NCBI RefSeq assembly: GCF_025567625.1
Contig: NZ_JAOQJC010000038.1
Location: 1 to 64,000 of the forward strand
Direction: 5' to 3'
Length of the DNA stretch: 64,000 bases
Source: Paenibacillus sp. J5C2022
GTDB lineage: Bacteria; Bacillota; Bacilli; Paenibacillales; Paenibacillaceae
Under the pieces are notes generated by a model that worked only from the letters and a program-made list of their open reading frames with translations, was not told the origin of the DNA and searched no databases. Of this stretch, positions 18,371-26,238 are shown one piece after another. The position numbers and the translations under genes were made by a program. Each line of letters starts with the position of its first letter. Within the stretch, counting starts at the first letter, position 1.

Positions 18371-19417
18371 TCAGCGCTGCTCGACTGCATAGATCATCTC
18401 TTCACTCAGCATCAATTCGGGAAAGAATGCAAGCGCACTCCGCAAGCCGCTAGTCTCGTCCTCCTCCCACTCCTGTCCCTCGCTGAAATGATGGGGAATG
18501 GCCAGCCATGTCGCTTGATCTATGAGAGAACGCGTAACCAACTCGCAAAGCTCCGGATCAAAGGAAGGCGACTCTCTGAAATAGTAAAGCGTTTTCAGCC
18601 ATTCGCGCAGCCGAATCCCGGTTTCAAGTGTTCTCCAGCTGGCAGACATTCCCGTCAAGCTTGTCCCGTCAGGACCCGTCAGCTCGTACTCAAATACATC
18701 AGACCCGTCGTCAAGAATGTCCGAATGCAAGGAGTGGCTGTACTGGACATATCGTTTATGCTGATCATGAAATTCCTGGCCTACGCTGGGTGTGCCGGGT
18801 ACTTGGGTTGTAATCCAGCTCTTCATCTGGTAGGCGAGTTCCTCCGCATAGGCTGCATTTCCGCTTACGGCCGCTGCTTTCGCCATTTCCACCCACCATT
18901 CATGCGCATTCAGCGACCAGGTCCAGCCATGATCCGTCTGCAATTCGGGATCCGAATAGGTAGGATTATACGTCCAGTCGATCTCATCCGTGAATGAATA
19001 CGCATAATCATTATATTCATGGCCTCTGCTTAAGCCTCTGTCCGCCATATCCCAGTCGACATCCTCCCGCGTCAATTCCGAAGCGGATTTGACAAGCTGA
19101 AGCTCCGTTCGCAATTCCGTTGCATATTCCTTGTTTTTGAAATAGGTGTGCCATTTGTTTCTCGTTAGTTCCAAATCGCCTGACCGGTACGTATCGATGA
19201 TCTCTGTGATTGCAACGGAATTGCTGTCGTCCAGAAGCTGCTCATACAGTTCCTTGCTGCTCAGGACAGGCCCTTCCACAAGACTTGTATCCGCATAAAA
19301 CTGCATGACAGCAAGTCTGGCTTCATATCTGTACTCATAACCGTATACACTATTGCTGGCGGAAAACAAGAGAATGAGAGCAACGAACATGTAACCTGTT
19401 TTTTTGACAAAACGCAT
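18371..19417 (-). CDS. Truncated heparinase II/III-like protein (N-terminal toroid part only)
   Basis: 348 aa with a signal peptide and a mature start YEYRYEARLA identical to its neighbour. It aligns with roughly the first 350 residues of the 888-aa protein throughout (for example GMSASWRTLETGIRLREWLK against GTSASWRTIEVGVRLQKWVE) and stops at AVEQR, where the partner continues into the active-site region. The catalytic Asn-Tyr-His region and the beta-sandwich are missing. It is either a deletion derivative of a tandem duplicate or a standalone carbohydrate-binding toroid fragment. AAGGAGG eight bases before ATG 19417 shows that translation signals are intact. Confidence 0.8.
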   Translation of the reverse strand: MRFVKKTGYMFVALILLFSASNSVYGYEYRYEARLAVMQFYADTSLVEGPVLSSKELYEQLLDDSNSVAITEIIDTYRSGDLELTRNKWHTYFKNKEYATELRTELQLVKSASELTREDVDWDMADRGLSRGHEYNDYAYSFTDEIDWTYNPTYSDPELQTDHGWTWSLNAHEWWVEMAKAAAVSGNAAYAEELAYQMKSWITTQVPGTPSVGQEFHDQHKRYVQYSHSLHSDILDDGSDVFEYELTGPDGTSLTGMSASWRTLETGIRLREWLKTLYYFRESPSFDPELCELVTRSLIDQATWLAIPHHFSEGQEWEEDETSGLRSALAFFPELMLSEEMIYAVEQR

Positions 19418-19470
19418 GCAACAGTCCTCCTTGTTCATTTTTCCATTCTTATTGAAAATGGATTACATGA

Positions 19471-19476
19471 TATAAT
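19471..19476 (+). promoter_or_regulatory. Probable -10 element of the divergent AraC gene
   Basis: TATAAT with only a weak -35. It overlaps the first ATG of the open frame (19475), which would then lie upstream of the transcription start. This supports the later TTG start at 19517. Confidence 0.5.
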
Positions 19477-19516
19477 GAGTAAAATTCATATCCTTTTTCC
19501 AATAGGGGGAATTCCA

Positions 19517-20332
19517 TTGTTTCAAAGCAATCCGAATCCGTCTTATGATTTTGTCGTAACGGACATACCCTTTGTTCTTGAACGGAGAACAGATCCAGAT
19601 TGGACAATAACAGTGGGAAATCAAAGCCATTACATACTGGCCTTTGCCAAAAGCGGCAAAGCCCGCTATATCGTTGACAATGAACAATACGATGTACAAG
19701 GCGGAGACATCCTCTTCTTCCCGCAAAAACTCAAGCGCACTGCCGTAAGCAACCCGGACGAGCCGTGGCATTTTTGTTCCGTCGCTTTTGGAATCGCTTT
19801 CTTGGATGAGAACATTTCAGCCCCGCTTTTCTCCGAATGGCCTCTCGTGAACCTCAGCTCGCACACGAACGAACTCGCCATTCTCTTTACTGAGCTCAGC
19901 TTGGCATGGACCGGTAAAAAAACGGGTTATTTGCTAAAATGCCGCAGTCTCATATTGGACATCATCCATATTTTCATCAATGAGCAAATGATCGCCGCCC
20001 GTTCCAATCCCCCTCATTTCCGTGCGATCGAAAAAGTGATGCATATGATGCTGGAAAACTATCAAACTACGTTCACGATAGAAGACTTGTTGTCTCATAC
20101 CGAATTAAGTCCTTCCCATTTTCGCCTGTTATTCAAACGAGTGGCCGGCCAATCCATTACCAAATACCAAAATAAAATCAAAATCAACAAAGCGAAGGAT
20201 TTCCTGCTCAGCGGCAGCTGCAATGTAACGGAGGCTGCCCGGAAAGTGGGATTTGAAGATGTTTACTATTTCAGCCGGTTGTTCAAAAGGATTACAGGGG
20301 TAAACCCTTCATCCTTTCTCAAAAAGGGGTGA
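19517..20332 (+). CDS. AraC-family transcriptional regulator with cupin sensor domain
   Basis: 271 aa from TTG 19517, preceded by GGGGGA at seven bases. The N-terminal half is a cupin-like sugar-binding fold (SHYILAFAKSGKARYIV, GGDILFFP). The C-terminal double HTH covers about 175-270, with AARKVGFEDVYYFSRLFKR as the AraC signature. The gene is divergent from the truncated heparinase gene across about 100 bp, so it probably regulates the heparinase pair in response to their breakdown products (inference). The open frame extends to an ATG at 19475, but this overlaps a -10 box. Confidence 0.88.
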   Translation: MFQSNPNPSYDFVVTDIPFVLERRTDPDWTITVGNQSHYILAFAKSGKARYIVDNEQYDVQGGDILFFPQKLKRTAVSNPDEPWHFCSVAFGIAFLDENISAPLFSEWPLVNLSSHTNELAILFTELSLAWTGKKTGYLLKCRSLILDIIHIFINEQMIAARSNPPHFRAIEKVMHMMLENYQTTFTIEDLLSHTELSPSHFRLLFKRVAGQSITKYQNKIKINKAKDFLLSGSCNVTEAARKVGFEDVYYFSRLFKRITGVNPSSFLKKG

Positions 20333-20585
20333 CCAAAAACTCGTTAGCTGACAACGGAACCCGACATCATATCCCCTCCTTATCAGTTGTTGTATTTCGC
20401 CCTCATTTTATCGAGAAAGGGCTTTCATAAGCCATGGAGAGAATAACGGAAATTTGGACAATTTGATTACGGTTGTTCACTTACACGTATGACTGGCATG
20501 CAAGAACGCTCATCCTCGTATCGGATTCACTAATCGCCAGTCGATCGTATACTATGGATATTATTGTGAAGTGGAGGGCTGCCCA

Positions 20586-21263
20586 TTGGAGAAGAGTATT
20601 ACAGCCATCATCAGCTTCGTTATGATTGTTGTCGCGTTCGGCGCGGGGCTTCTGTTGTCTGATCGCGAGCATAGACAGCAGTTGACCGAGATAACTTCCG
20701 CTCATCAACAGCTGGAGTCGGTGCTTCAGGAGTCGAATGCACAGCTGGCATCCACGCTAGAGCAGGCACGGTTGAACATTGAACAATTGGAAGCGGATAA
20801 TCGGGGGCTACAACTAGCGAAGGAAGAATACGTTGATTTGCTGGAGGAGCTGAACGACAAGCTGCAGCGCAGAGAGGACATGCTGCGGGTGGTTACAGAC
20901 GGACAAGTGCCTGACTTCGAGCTGCTGGAGGAGGGAGCGACGGGAACTATCGTATACGTGAAGGAGACGCCGAATGATAATGAGGAACGCGAACGGCTGC
21001 TTTACAAATTAGGCGCTGCATTCGCCCACTTGGACACCGTATCCTTCTGGAGCGACAAGACGCAAGCGGAACGGTATGTGAGAGGAGAATTGGAACGGAA
21101 CGCGGATGAGATGCTGCCTCCATATGTCGGCATGTTCGGAGAGATCGTGCGATCGAACGAAGGGAAGCCGCGGCTGCTTCTGCACGGCTCGACAGGCGGA
21201 CCGCTTGATTTGCAATTTGGAAAGTATGGAGTTGAGGCTCGGGCTGAGGCTGGGGAACCCTAG
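20586..21263 (+). CDS. Membrane-anchored coiled-coil protein of unknown function
   Basis: 225 aa from TTG 20586, with GGAGGG seven bases upstream; an in-frame GTG at 20571 is the alternative. One membrane helix spans about residues 4-25. A long coiled coil follows (about 30-105, rich in L/E/Q heptads such as SAHQQLESVLQESNAQLAST), then a small globular C-terminal domain without a motif I recognise. Topology suggests a single-pass protein with the coil outside or at the membrane face. It is monocistronic, and its end runs directly into a repeat cluster. Confidence 0.7.
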   Translation: MEKSITAIISFVMIVVAFGAGLLLSDREHRQQLTEITSAHQQLESVLQESNAQLASTLEQARLNIEQLEADNRGLQLAKEEYVDLLEELNDKLQRREDMLRVVTDGQVPDFELLEEGATGTIVYVKETPNDNEERERLLYKLGAAFAHLDTVSFWSDKTQAERYVRGELERNADEMLPPYVGMFGEIVRSNEGKPRLLLHGSTGGPLDLQFGKYGVEARAEAGEP

Positions 21264-21299
21264 TGCGGACAAGTGCGAGGTACTGCCGAGTGAGGATGT

Positions 21300-21369
21300 G
21301 ATCACACTCTACTCCGAGATCACACTCCACTCCGTGATCACACTCCACTCCGCGATCACACTCCACTCC
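21300..21369. repeat. 18-bp tandem repeat (4 units)
   Basis: Units start at 21300, 21318, 21336 and 21354 with consensus GATCACACTCCACTCCGN. The 18-bp period keeps frame, but the stretch lies after the stop codon of the coiled-coil gene. Confidence 0.9.
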
Positions 21370-21383
21370 TTCTATTGCGCGTT

Positions 21384-21640
21384 CTGAGCATACGTGGCAT
21401 TAGGGGAATTCCATTCATTGCTCGTACTGAGCATGCGTTGTGTTAGCGGGTATTCCTTTCATTGCTCTTACTGAGCATGCGTGGCGTTTGCGGGAATTCC
21501 ACTCATTGCTCGTACTGAGCATGCGTGGCATTAGGGGAATTCCATTCATTGCTCGTACTGAGCATGCGTGGCATTAGCTGGAATTCCTTTCTCGTACTGA
21601 GCATGCGTTGCGTTTGAGGGAACTCCTTTCATGTAGCCTG
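21384..21640. repeat. 43/44-bp tandem repeat (6 units)
   Basis: Units begin with CTGAGCAT at 21384, 21427, 21471, 21515, 21558 and 21597. They share CTGAGCATGCGTGGCATTAG followed by GGAATTCC and CATTGCTCGTA. The spacing is 43 or 44 bp except for a shortened last repeat (39 bp). No coding sense. Confidence 0.9.
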
Positions 21641-21725
21641 CATGGGGAGGGGGAATGTTTTCGTGGTAAGCAACTGTATTTCATGCCATTATATCGCAGC
21701 AAAACGGAGACTCAGCTGATTCAAA

Positions 21726-21800
21726 TGGAAAACCTACAGTTATTATGCACGTTTTCGACCAATTGGACGATTATCCGCTAGATTAACTGTAGGAAATCCA
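21726..21800. other. Long inverted repeat (stem of at least 10 bp, 41-nt loop)
   Basis: CCTACAGTTA (21733-21742) and TAACTGTAGG (21784-21793) are perfect reverse complements. Weaker pairing extends outward (TGGA/TCCA). There is no T-tract and no gene between the arms. The rest of 21641-21910 shows nothing else that I can identify. Confidence 0.7.
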
Positions 21801-21910
21801 TTACCTACCTCACATACCATACTTGGAGCACAAAATAGCTACATAAAATCCATTTAAAGTGACCCTGGACACTGTTGATCCGTCGATGACCAGTCGTTCA
21901 CTATGATGCC

Positions 21911-21933
21911 AACGGTTGCCTTTGACAACCGTT
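21911..21933. other. Short inverted repeat AACGGTTG/CAACCGTT left of array 2
   Basis: AACGGTTG (21911-21918) and CAACCGTT (21926-21933) form an 8-bp perfect stem. The same two octamers recur on the right side of the array at 22539-22546 and 22591-22598. Confidence 0.7.
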
Positions 21934-21959
21934 ATCTCTTACGCCCCTTTTCGCCGCTC

Positions 21960-22435
21960 CAGTGTAGGATTCATACACTATATCTACTCATACCCGTATT
22001 TCCGTCTCCCCAGTGCTGGCCACATACACTATATCTACTCATACCCGTATTTCCGTCTCTCCAGTGTTGGCCACATACACTATATCTACTGATACCCTCA
22101 TTTCCGTCTCTCCAGTGTTGGCCACATACACTATATCTACTCATACCCGCATTTCCGTCTCCTCAGTGTTGGCCACATACACTATATCTACTCATACCCG
22201 CATTTCCGTCTCATCAATGTTGGCCACATACACTATATCTACTCATAACCGCATTTCCGTCTCCCCAGTGTTGGCCACATACACTATATCTACTCATACC
22301 CGCATTTCCGTCTCATCAATGTTGGCCACATACACTATATCTACTCATAACCGCATTTCCGTCTCCCCAGTGTTGGCCACATACACTATTCCAGCCCGCA
22401 CGAGTCTATCCACTAGCTACGGGTATTCAATTCGA
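21960..22435. repeat. 51-bp tandem repeat array 2 (9 hairpin units)
   Basis: CAGTGT cores start at 21960, 22011, 22062 ... 22368, exactly 51 bp apart. The first unit has the array-1 sequence (CCAGTGTAGGATTCATACAC). Later units change the loop to TTGGCCACAT and the spacer to TATCTACTCATACCCGCATT, but keep the AGTGT/ACACT stem. Units 22164-22367 form two near-identical 102-bp blocks. The array ends (22395-22435) in a sequence homologous to the right end of array 1. The apparent proteins in several frames are repeat artefacts. Confidence 0.95.
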
Positions 22436-22478
22436 ATGTTATATCACTTGCGCCTATGGCAGTCGATGAGCAACTATT

Positions 22479-22598
22479 CACTATAACTATAACTATAACT
22501 ATAACGACTGACGCTGAACAGAGGCCGTCACTTATACCAACGGTTGCTGCTGAACAGAGGCCGATACTTATGCCAACAACTGCCGCTGCACAACCGTT
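22479..22598. repeat. Short direct repeats right of array 2
   Basis: ACTATA is repeated four times (about 22479-22503). Two copies of CTGAACAGAGGCCG (from about 22514 and 22550) are each followed by ACTTAT.CCAAC. The rest of the stretch up to the bcp stop codon holds no gene I can support. Confidence 0.75.
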
Positions 22599-22660
22599 GA
22601 CATTGACGCGCTCGCCAGTCCCTGACCGCCTATTGCCTCTGACGCACGATAGTCAACAGC

Positions 22661-23131
22661 TTACCCGTTCAGTGCCCGCACAGCCTTCAGCACTTCTTCG
22701 GCGTGGCCCTTCACCTTCACCTTGCGCCATTCGCGGACGAGGTTGCCTTCCTTGTCAATGAGGAAGGTAGAGCGCACGATGCCCATATACTCGCGTCCAT
22801 ACAGCTTCTTCAGTTGCCATACGCCATACTTCTCGCATACGCTGTGCTCCTCATCCGCCAGCAGAAGGAAGGGAAGTTCCTTCTTCGCAATGAAGTTCTG
22901 ATGTGACTTCACGCTGTCGGTGCTGATACCGAGCAGAACGGCGTTCTCCTCCCGGAACTGGCCGTACGCATCACGCATATCGCATGCCTGCTGCGTGCAG
23001 GTCGGCGTCATGTCCTTCGGATAGAAGAAGATGACGACATGCTGCCCGCGCATGTCCATCAGCGACACCGTCTCGCCGTTCGACGCCGGAAGCTTGAACT
23101 TCGGCGCTTTCTTCCCTATTTCAATAGTCAT
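22661..23131 (-). CDS. bcp: Thioredoxin-dependent thiol peroxidase (Bcp/PrxQ)
   Basis: 156 aa. It carries the PrxQ motif PKDMTPTCTQQACD with peroxidatic Cys45 and a second Cys50 five residues later, the classic BCP arrangement. It reduces hydrogen and organic peroxides in the cytoplasm using thioredoxin. Start MTIEIGKKAP at 23131 is set by AGAGGAG; the open frame to 23215 has no family homology upstream. It is a single gene between the ABC-2 exporter and the repeat cluster. Confidence 0.93.
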   Translation of the reverse strand: MTIEIGKKAPKFKLPASNGETVSLMDMRGQHVVIFFYPKDMTPTCTQQACDMRDAYGQFREENAVLLGISTDSVKSHQNFIAKKELPFLLLADEEHSVCEKYGVWQLKKLYGREYMGIVRSTFLIDKEGNLVREWRKVKVKGHAEEVLKAVRALNG

Positions 23132-23221
23132 CTCTATACTCCTCTCTAGTCGCACGCTTACGCGCTTATTGAACATAGGCAGCAGGTCCCGGCTGGTTGG
23201 GGAACATAGCAGCACACGCTA

Positions 23222-24013
23222 TTACGAGCCGGCTCCCCGGTACCGCTTCACGCCGTGGTTCCACAACGCCAGCCCCAGCGTGAAGACGACAAGGCCCATC
23301 ACCGGAGTGAGCATCGCCAGCTTGGACAGGTCATCCGCCTTTTTCTCCAGGAAGTAGGAGGCCGGAATGACCCCAACGAACGCGAAAGGCAGCAGCCATG
23401 TGAGCACGAAGCGAATCGCCTTGTTGTAGATGTTCACAGGATAACGCCCGTAGTTCTGAATATTGTAGATGAGCGGTACGATACCCGTCGGAGAATCGGA
23501 GAAGAAGGATATCGCGCTAAGCGCCGTGTAGATGCCTCCGTAGATCAGCACCGCCCCAATGACGAATAATGCCAGCATCAGCAGGTCCATGGCATGGAAC
23601 GGCAAGTCCAGTCTGGTCCAGCAGATTGCCATTATGCCTGCTCCAACGGCTGAGCCCATCAGCGATGGCGGATCGACGTTCTCCAGCAGCACCTGGAACA
23701 GGCTGTGCGCAGGGCGCGTCAATACCCGGTCCATCTCCCCCTTCACGACATACCGCTCGCTGAAATTCCATATGCCGAAGAATGTGCTGAAGATGCCGTA
23801 CGGAATCATGAAGAAGCCGTACACGAACACCACCTCGTCTTGCGACCAGCCGCCGAGCGACGGCGTATGCTGGAACACGACCAGAATGAAGATCAGGTTC
23901 ATGATCTGGAACAACAGGTCCGAGATGACCTCGATCCAGAAGTCCGCCCGATAGGTCAGCTTTGTCTTGGCATAGTTTTTCAGATACTCCGTAAATAATG
24001 AAGCGTATCTCAT
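23222..24013 (-). CDS. ABC-2 family exporter permease (PF06182-like), second subunit
   Basis: 263 aa with about six membrane helices. Start ATG 24013 is preceded by AAGGAGGGTGAC; the long open frame upstream of it is a shadow of the neighbour. Motifs such as SERYVVKGEMDRVLTRP and FPLxFxGVIPASYFL-type endings match the ABC-2 permeases that work as heterodimers with the gene next to it. The transported compound is unknown; relatives export drugs or viologens. Confidence 0.85.
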   Translation of the reverse strand: MRYASLFTEYLKNYAKTKLTYRADFWIEVISDLLFQIMNLIFILVVFQHTPSLGGWSQDEVVFVYGFFMIPYGIFSTFFGIWNFSERYVVKGEMDRVLTRPAHSLFQVLLENVDPPSLMGSAVGAGIMAICWTRLDLPFHAMDLLMLALFVIGAVLIYGGIYTALSAISFFSDSPTGIVPLIYNIQNYGRYPVNIYNKAIRFVLTWLLPFAFVGVIPASYFLEKKADDLSKLAMLTPVMGLVVFTLGLALWNHGVKRYRGAGS

Positions 24014-24018
24014 CGCTG

Positions 24019-24813
24019 TCACCCTCCTTGCACGAACAGACGCTTGCGCGCCGCCCGCCATGTCAACCAGATGGGCAGCAGCAGCAGCGCGAACCACAGC
24101 ATCTGCAGCCCCAGCACGTTTGAGGCGTCTCCCAGCGGAGTCCGTCCCGTGAAGACGGAGCTGGGCAAGTATGTGATGGCCTGGAACGGCAGCCATTCCA
24201 TGATCCCGGACAGCCAACCCGGGAAGAAGGCAATCGGCACGACCACGCCGGAGAACAAGTCCACCATTACCCGCTTCATGCGCATCATGCCCTCGTTATT
24301 TTCCACGAAGAAAGCGAATAGTCCCGTCAAGATGTTGATCTGGGAATTGATCAGGAAGCTGAAGAACAGCATGACAAGATAGATCACCCAGACGAGCGGC
24401 TCCGTCGGCAGCTTCACCGGGAAGATCAGACAGACGATGAACAGTCCCGGCACCATGAAGAGCAGCAAGCGGAACAAGCCCTCGCCGAAGCCCTGCATCA
24501 TTTTCACCAGCAAATAATTATAAGGACGAATAATCTGGATCGCTACGCTGCCGTCCCGTATCTCGTTCGCAATCTCCCTGTCCAGATTATTGAAGTAGAA
24601 GGCGCGCGCCATCCAGGACACCGCAATATACGTCGTCATCTGCGCCACGGTAAAGCCTGCCAGCGTCTCCTGATCGCCATAGATCGCCTGCCACAGAAAA
24701 TAATACGCGCCGATGTTGATCGCATAGATGACGATTCCGCTGTAATAATTGACCCGATAGGCCAGCATCATGAGGAAGCGGATACGAATAAAATCAAGAT
24801 AAGCGCTCATCAT
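24019..24813 (-). CDS. ABC-2 family exporter permease (PF06182-like), first subunit
   Basis: 264 aa, about six helices. Landmarks are REIANEIRDGSVAIQIIRPYNYL and a C-terminal WRAARKRLFVQGG. It overlaps the ATPase stop by ATGA (24810-24813), so ATPase and permease are translated together. With the 23222-24013 permease it should form the membrane part of one exporter. Confidence 0.87.
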   Translation of the reverse strand: MMSAYLDFIRIRFLMMLAYRVNYYSGIVIYAINIGAYYFLWQAIYGDQETLAGFTVAQMTTYIAVSWMARAFYFNNLDREIANEIRDGSVAIQIIRPYNYLLVKMMQGFGEGLFRLLLFMVPGLFIVCLIFPVKLPTEPLVWVIYLVMLFFSFLINSQINILTGLFAFFVENNEGMMRMKRVMVDLFSGVVVPIAFFPGWLSGIMEWLPFQAITYLPSSVFTGRTPLGDASNVLGLQMLWFALLLLPIWLTWRAARKRLFVQGG

Positions 24814-25883
24814 GGGGACGCCACTTCTTCCTTCTTGACTTCCGCCGCTTCCGCTGGAAGCTTCGCCGCCATCCCGCTGCTCGCTTCGGCCGATCCCGTC
24901 TGGTAGATGCCCCTGACGATTTCGTCCGTGTTCGTTTCGAAAATTTTGATATCGCGGATTTCCGCGCCGCCGACTACTCTGCCCATTGCATCCGACACGC
25001 TGACCTCATGCGGCACGAACATCTTCGCCGTCACATCGTTCTCAATCGTCCAACTGACAGCCAGCCCCGCAGTCAACGCCTGCAGCTTCGCCAGCGAAGT
25101 ATGGCTGCCGAATTGGAACTGGATCTCTCTCCCCTTGCTCCATCTCGTCTTCAGCTCATCCAACCCGCCGTCGTATATGATCCGCCCGTCATCCAGCATG
25201 ATGACCCGCGAGCAAAGGGCCTCGATATCCTGCAGATCATGCGTCGTAAGCAGAATTGTGGTCCCTTCCTGCCTGTTCATCTCCAGCAGGAAGTCCCTGA
25301 TCTCCGTCTTCACGACGATATCCAGCCCGATCGTCGGCTCGTCCAGGAACAGGATAGACGGATTATGCAGCAGGGACGCCACCAGCTCGCAGCGCATCCG
25401 CTGCCCCAGACTCAGCTTGCGGACGGGACGGTTCAACAAGTCGCCTAACTGAAGCCGTTCCACCAGATTGTCCAGCCGCTTCTTGAATTCCGCTTCCGGC
25501 ACGCGGTACACCTTGCGCAGCAGTTGGAACGATTCAATGACACCGATATCCCACCACAGCTGGGAACGCTGTCCGAAGACGACGCCGATGCCGTTTACGA
25601 ACTTCTCCCGCTCTTTATACGGAACGAAGCCGTTCACCTTTAATTCGCCAGACGTCGGCACCAGAATGCCGGTCAGCATTTTAATCGTGGTCGATTTGCC
25701 CGCTCCGTTCTCTCCGATATAACCGCATATCTCGCCTTGCGGAATCTGGAATGAAATATCCTTCACCGCAGTCACTTCCCTGTAATCGCGCTTGAATAGA
25801 TCCTTCAGCGCGCCAGACAAGCCCTCGCGATTCTTTTGCACTTTGAATTGCTTCCGCAGATCCTTCACATCAATTGCATGCAT
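24810..25883 (-). CDS. ABC transporter ATP-binding protein (exporter type)
   Basis: 357 aa. Walker A GENGAGKST (57-65), Q-loop region FGQRSQLWWD, signature LSLGQRMR, Walker B ILFLDEPT and H-loop TTHD are all present, so it should be an active ATPase. The C-terminal extension of about 100 residues (charged, ending in an Ala/Glu-rich tail) is usual for the DrrA/NatA-like group. It is the first gene of the three-gene exporter operon. Confidence 0.93.
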   Translation of the reverse strand: MHAIDVKDLRKQFKVQKNREGLSGALKDLFKRDYREVTAVKDISFQIPQGEICGYIGENGAGKSTTIKMLTGILVPTSGELKVNGFVPYKEREKFVNGIGVVFGQRSQLWWDIGVIESFQLLRKVYRVPEAEFKKRLDNLVERLQLGDLLNRPVRKLSLGQRMRCELVASLLHNPSILFLDEPTIGLDIVVKTEIRDFLLEMNRQEGTTILLTTHDLQDIEALCSRVIMLDDGRIIYDGGLDELKTRWSKGREIQFQFGSHTSLAKLQALTAGLAVSWTIENDVTAKMFVPHEVSVSDAMGRVVGGAEIRDIKIFETNTDEIVRGIYQTGSAEASSGMAAKLPAEAAEVKKEEVASP

Positions 25884-26238
25884 GACGCTGTTCTAGCCCC
25901 TCTCGCTCGACATTTCCTGGGAAATAGCGATATTATTTTGCTCGAAATGATAAAACTTGCATGTCATCCGTGCCTAACGATATAATTTTATGATATGTAA
26001 TGATACATTACTTCTTGTAAAGCGTAAATGTTTCGGTTGCACGAATCGAAGGTAAACATACATATGAGACTCCGTCCATAAGCATGCTCTGGTGCCGAGG
26101 CTTTCTGTGCATCATGCAACTTAAGCGGCAGCCTGGCGTCTAATCCTAATAAAGTTTTTATTCGCGCTTTGTATCTCCCCTTCATTCAATCAAACTTTAG
26201 CTTCACAAAGCTTTTTTGAAAGGAGACCAGCTCACACC
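25884..26238. other. Divergent intergenic region with a palindrome
   Basis: This separates the leftward exporter operon and the rightward LCP gene. It contains the perfect inverted repeat GTAATG-ATA-CATTAC (25997-26011) in AT-rich DNA, a candidate operator for a dimeric regulator. A 65-codon minus-strand open frame here has no ribosome site or family resemblance, so I do not call it a gene. No other feature seen. Confidence 0.5.

Noticed and set aside
21903-22486. Open frames over array 2 (LYLLIPAFPS repeats)
   Set aside because: Array translation in two frames with no start signals; not a real repeat protein.
25988-26185. 65-codon gene in the exporter/LCP gap
   Set aside because: No ribosome site, no recognisable domain, AT-rich promoter-like DNA at one end.
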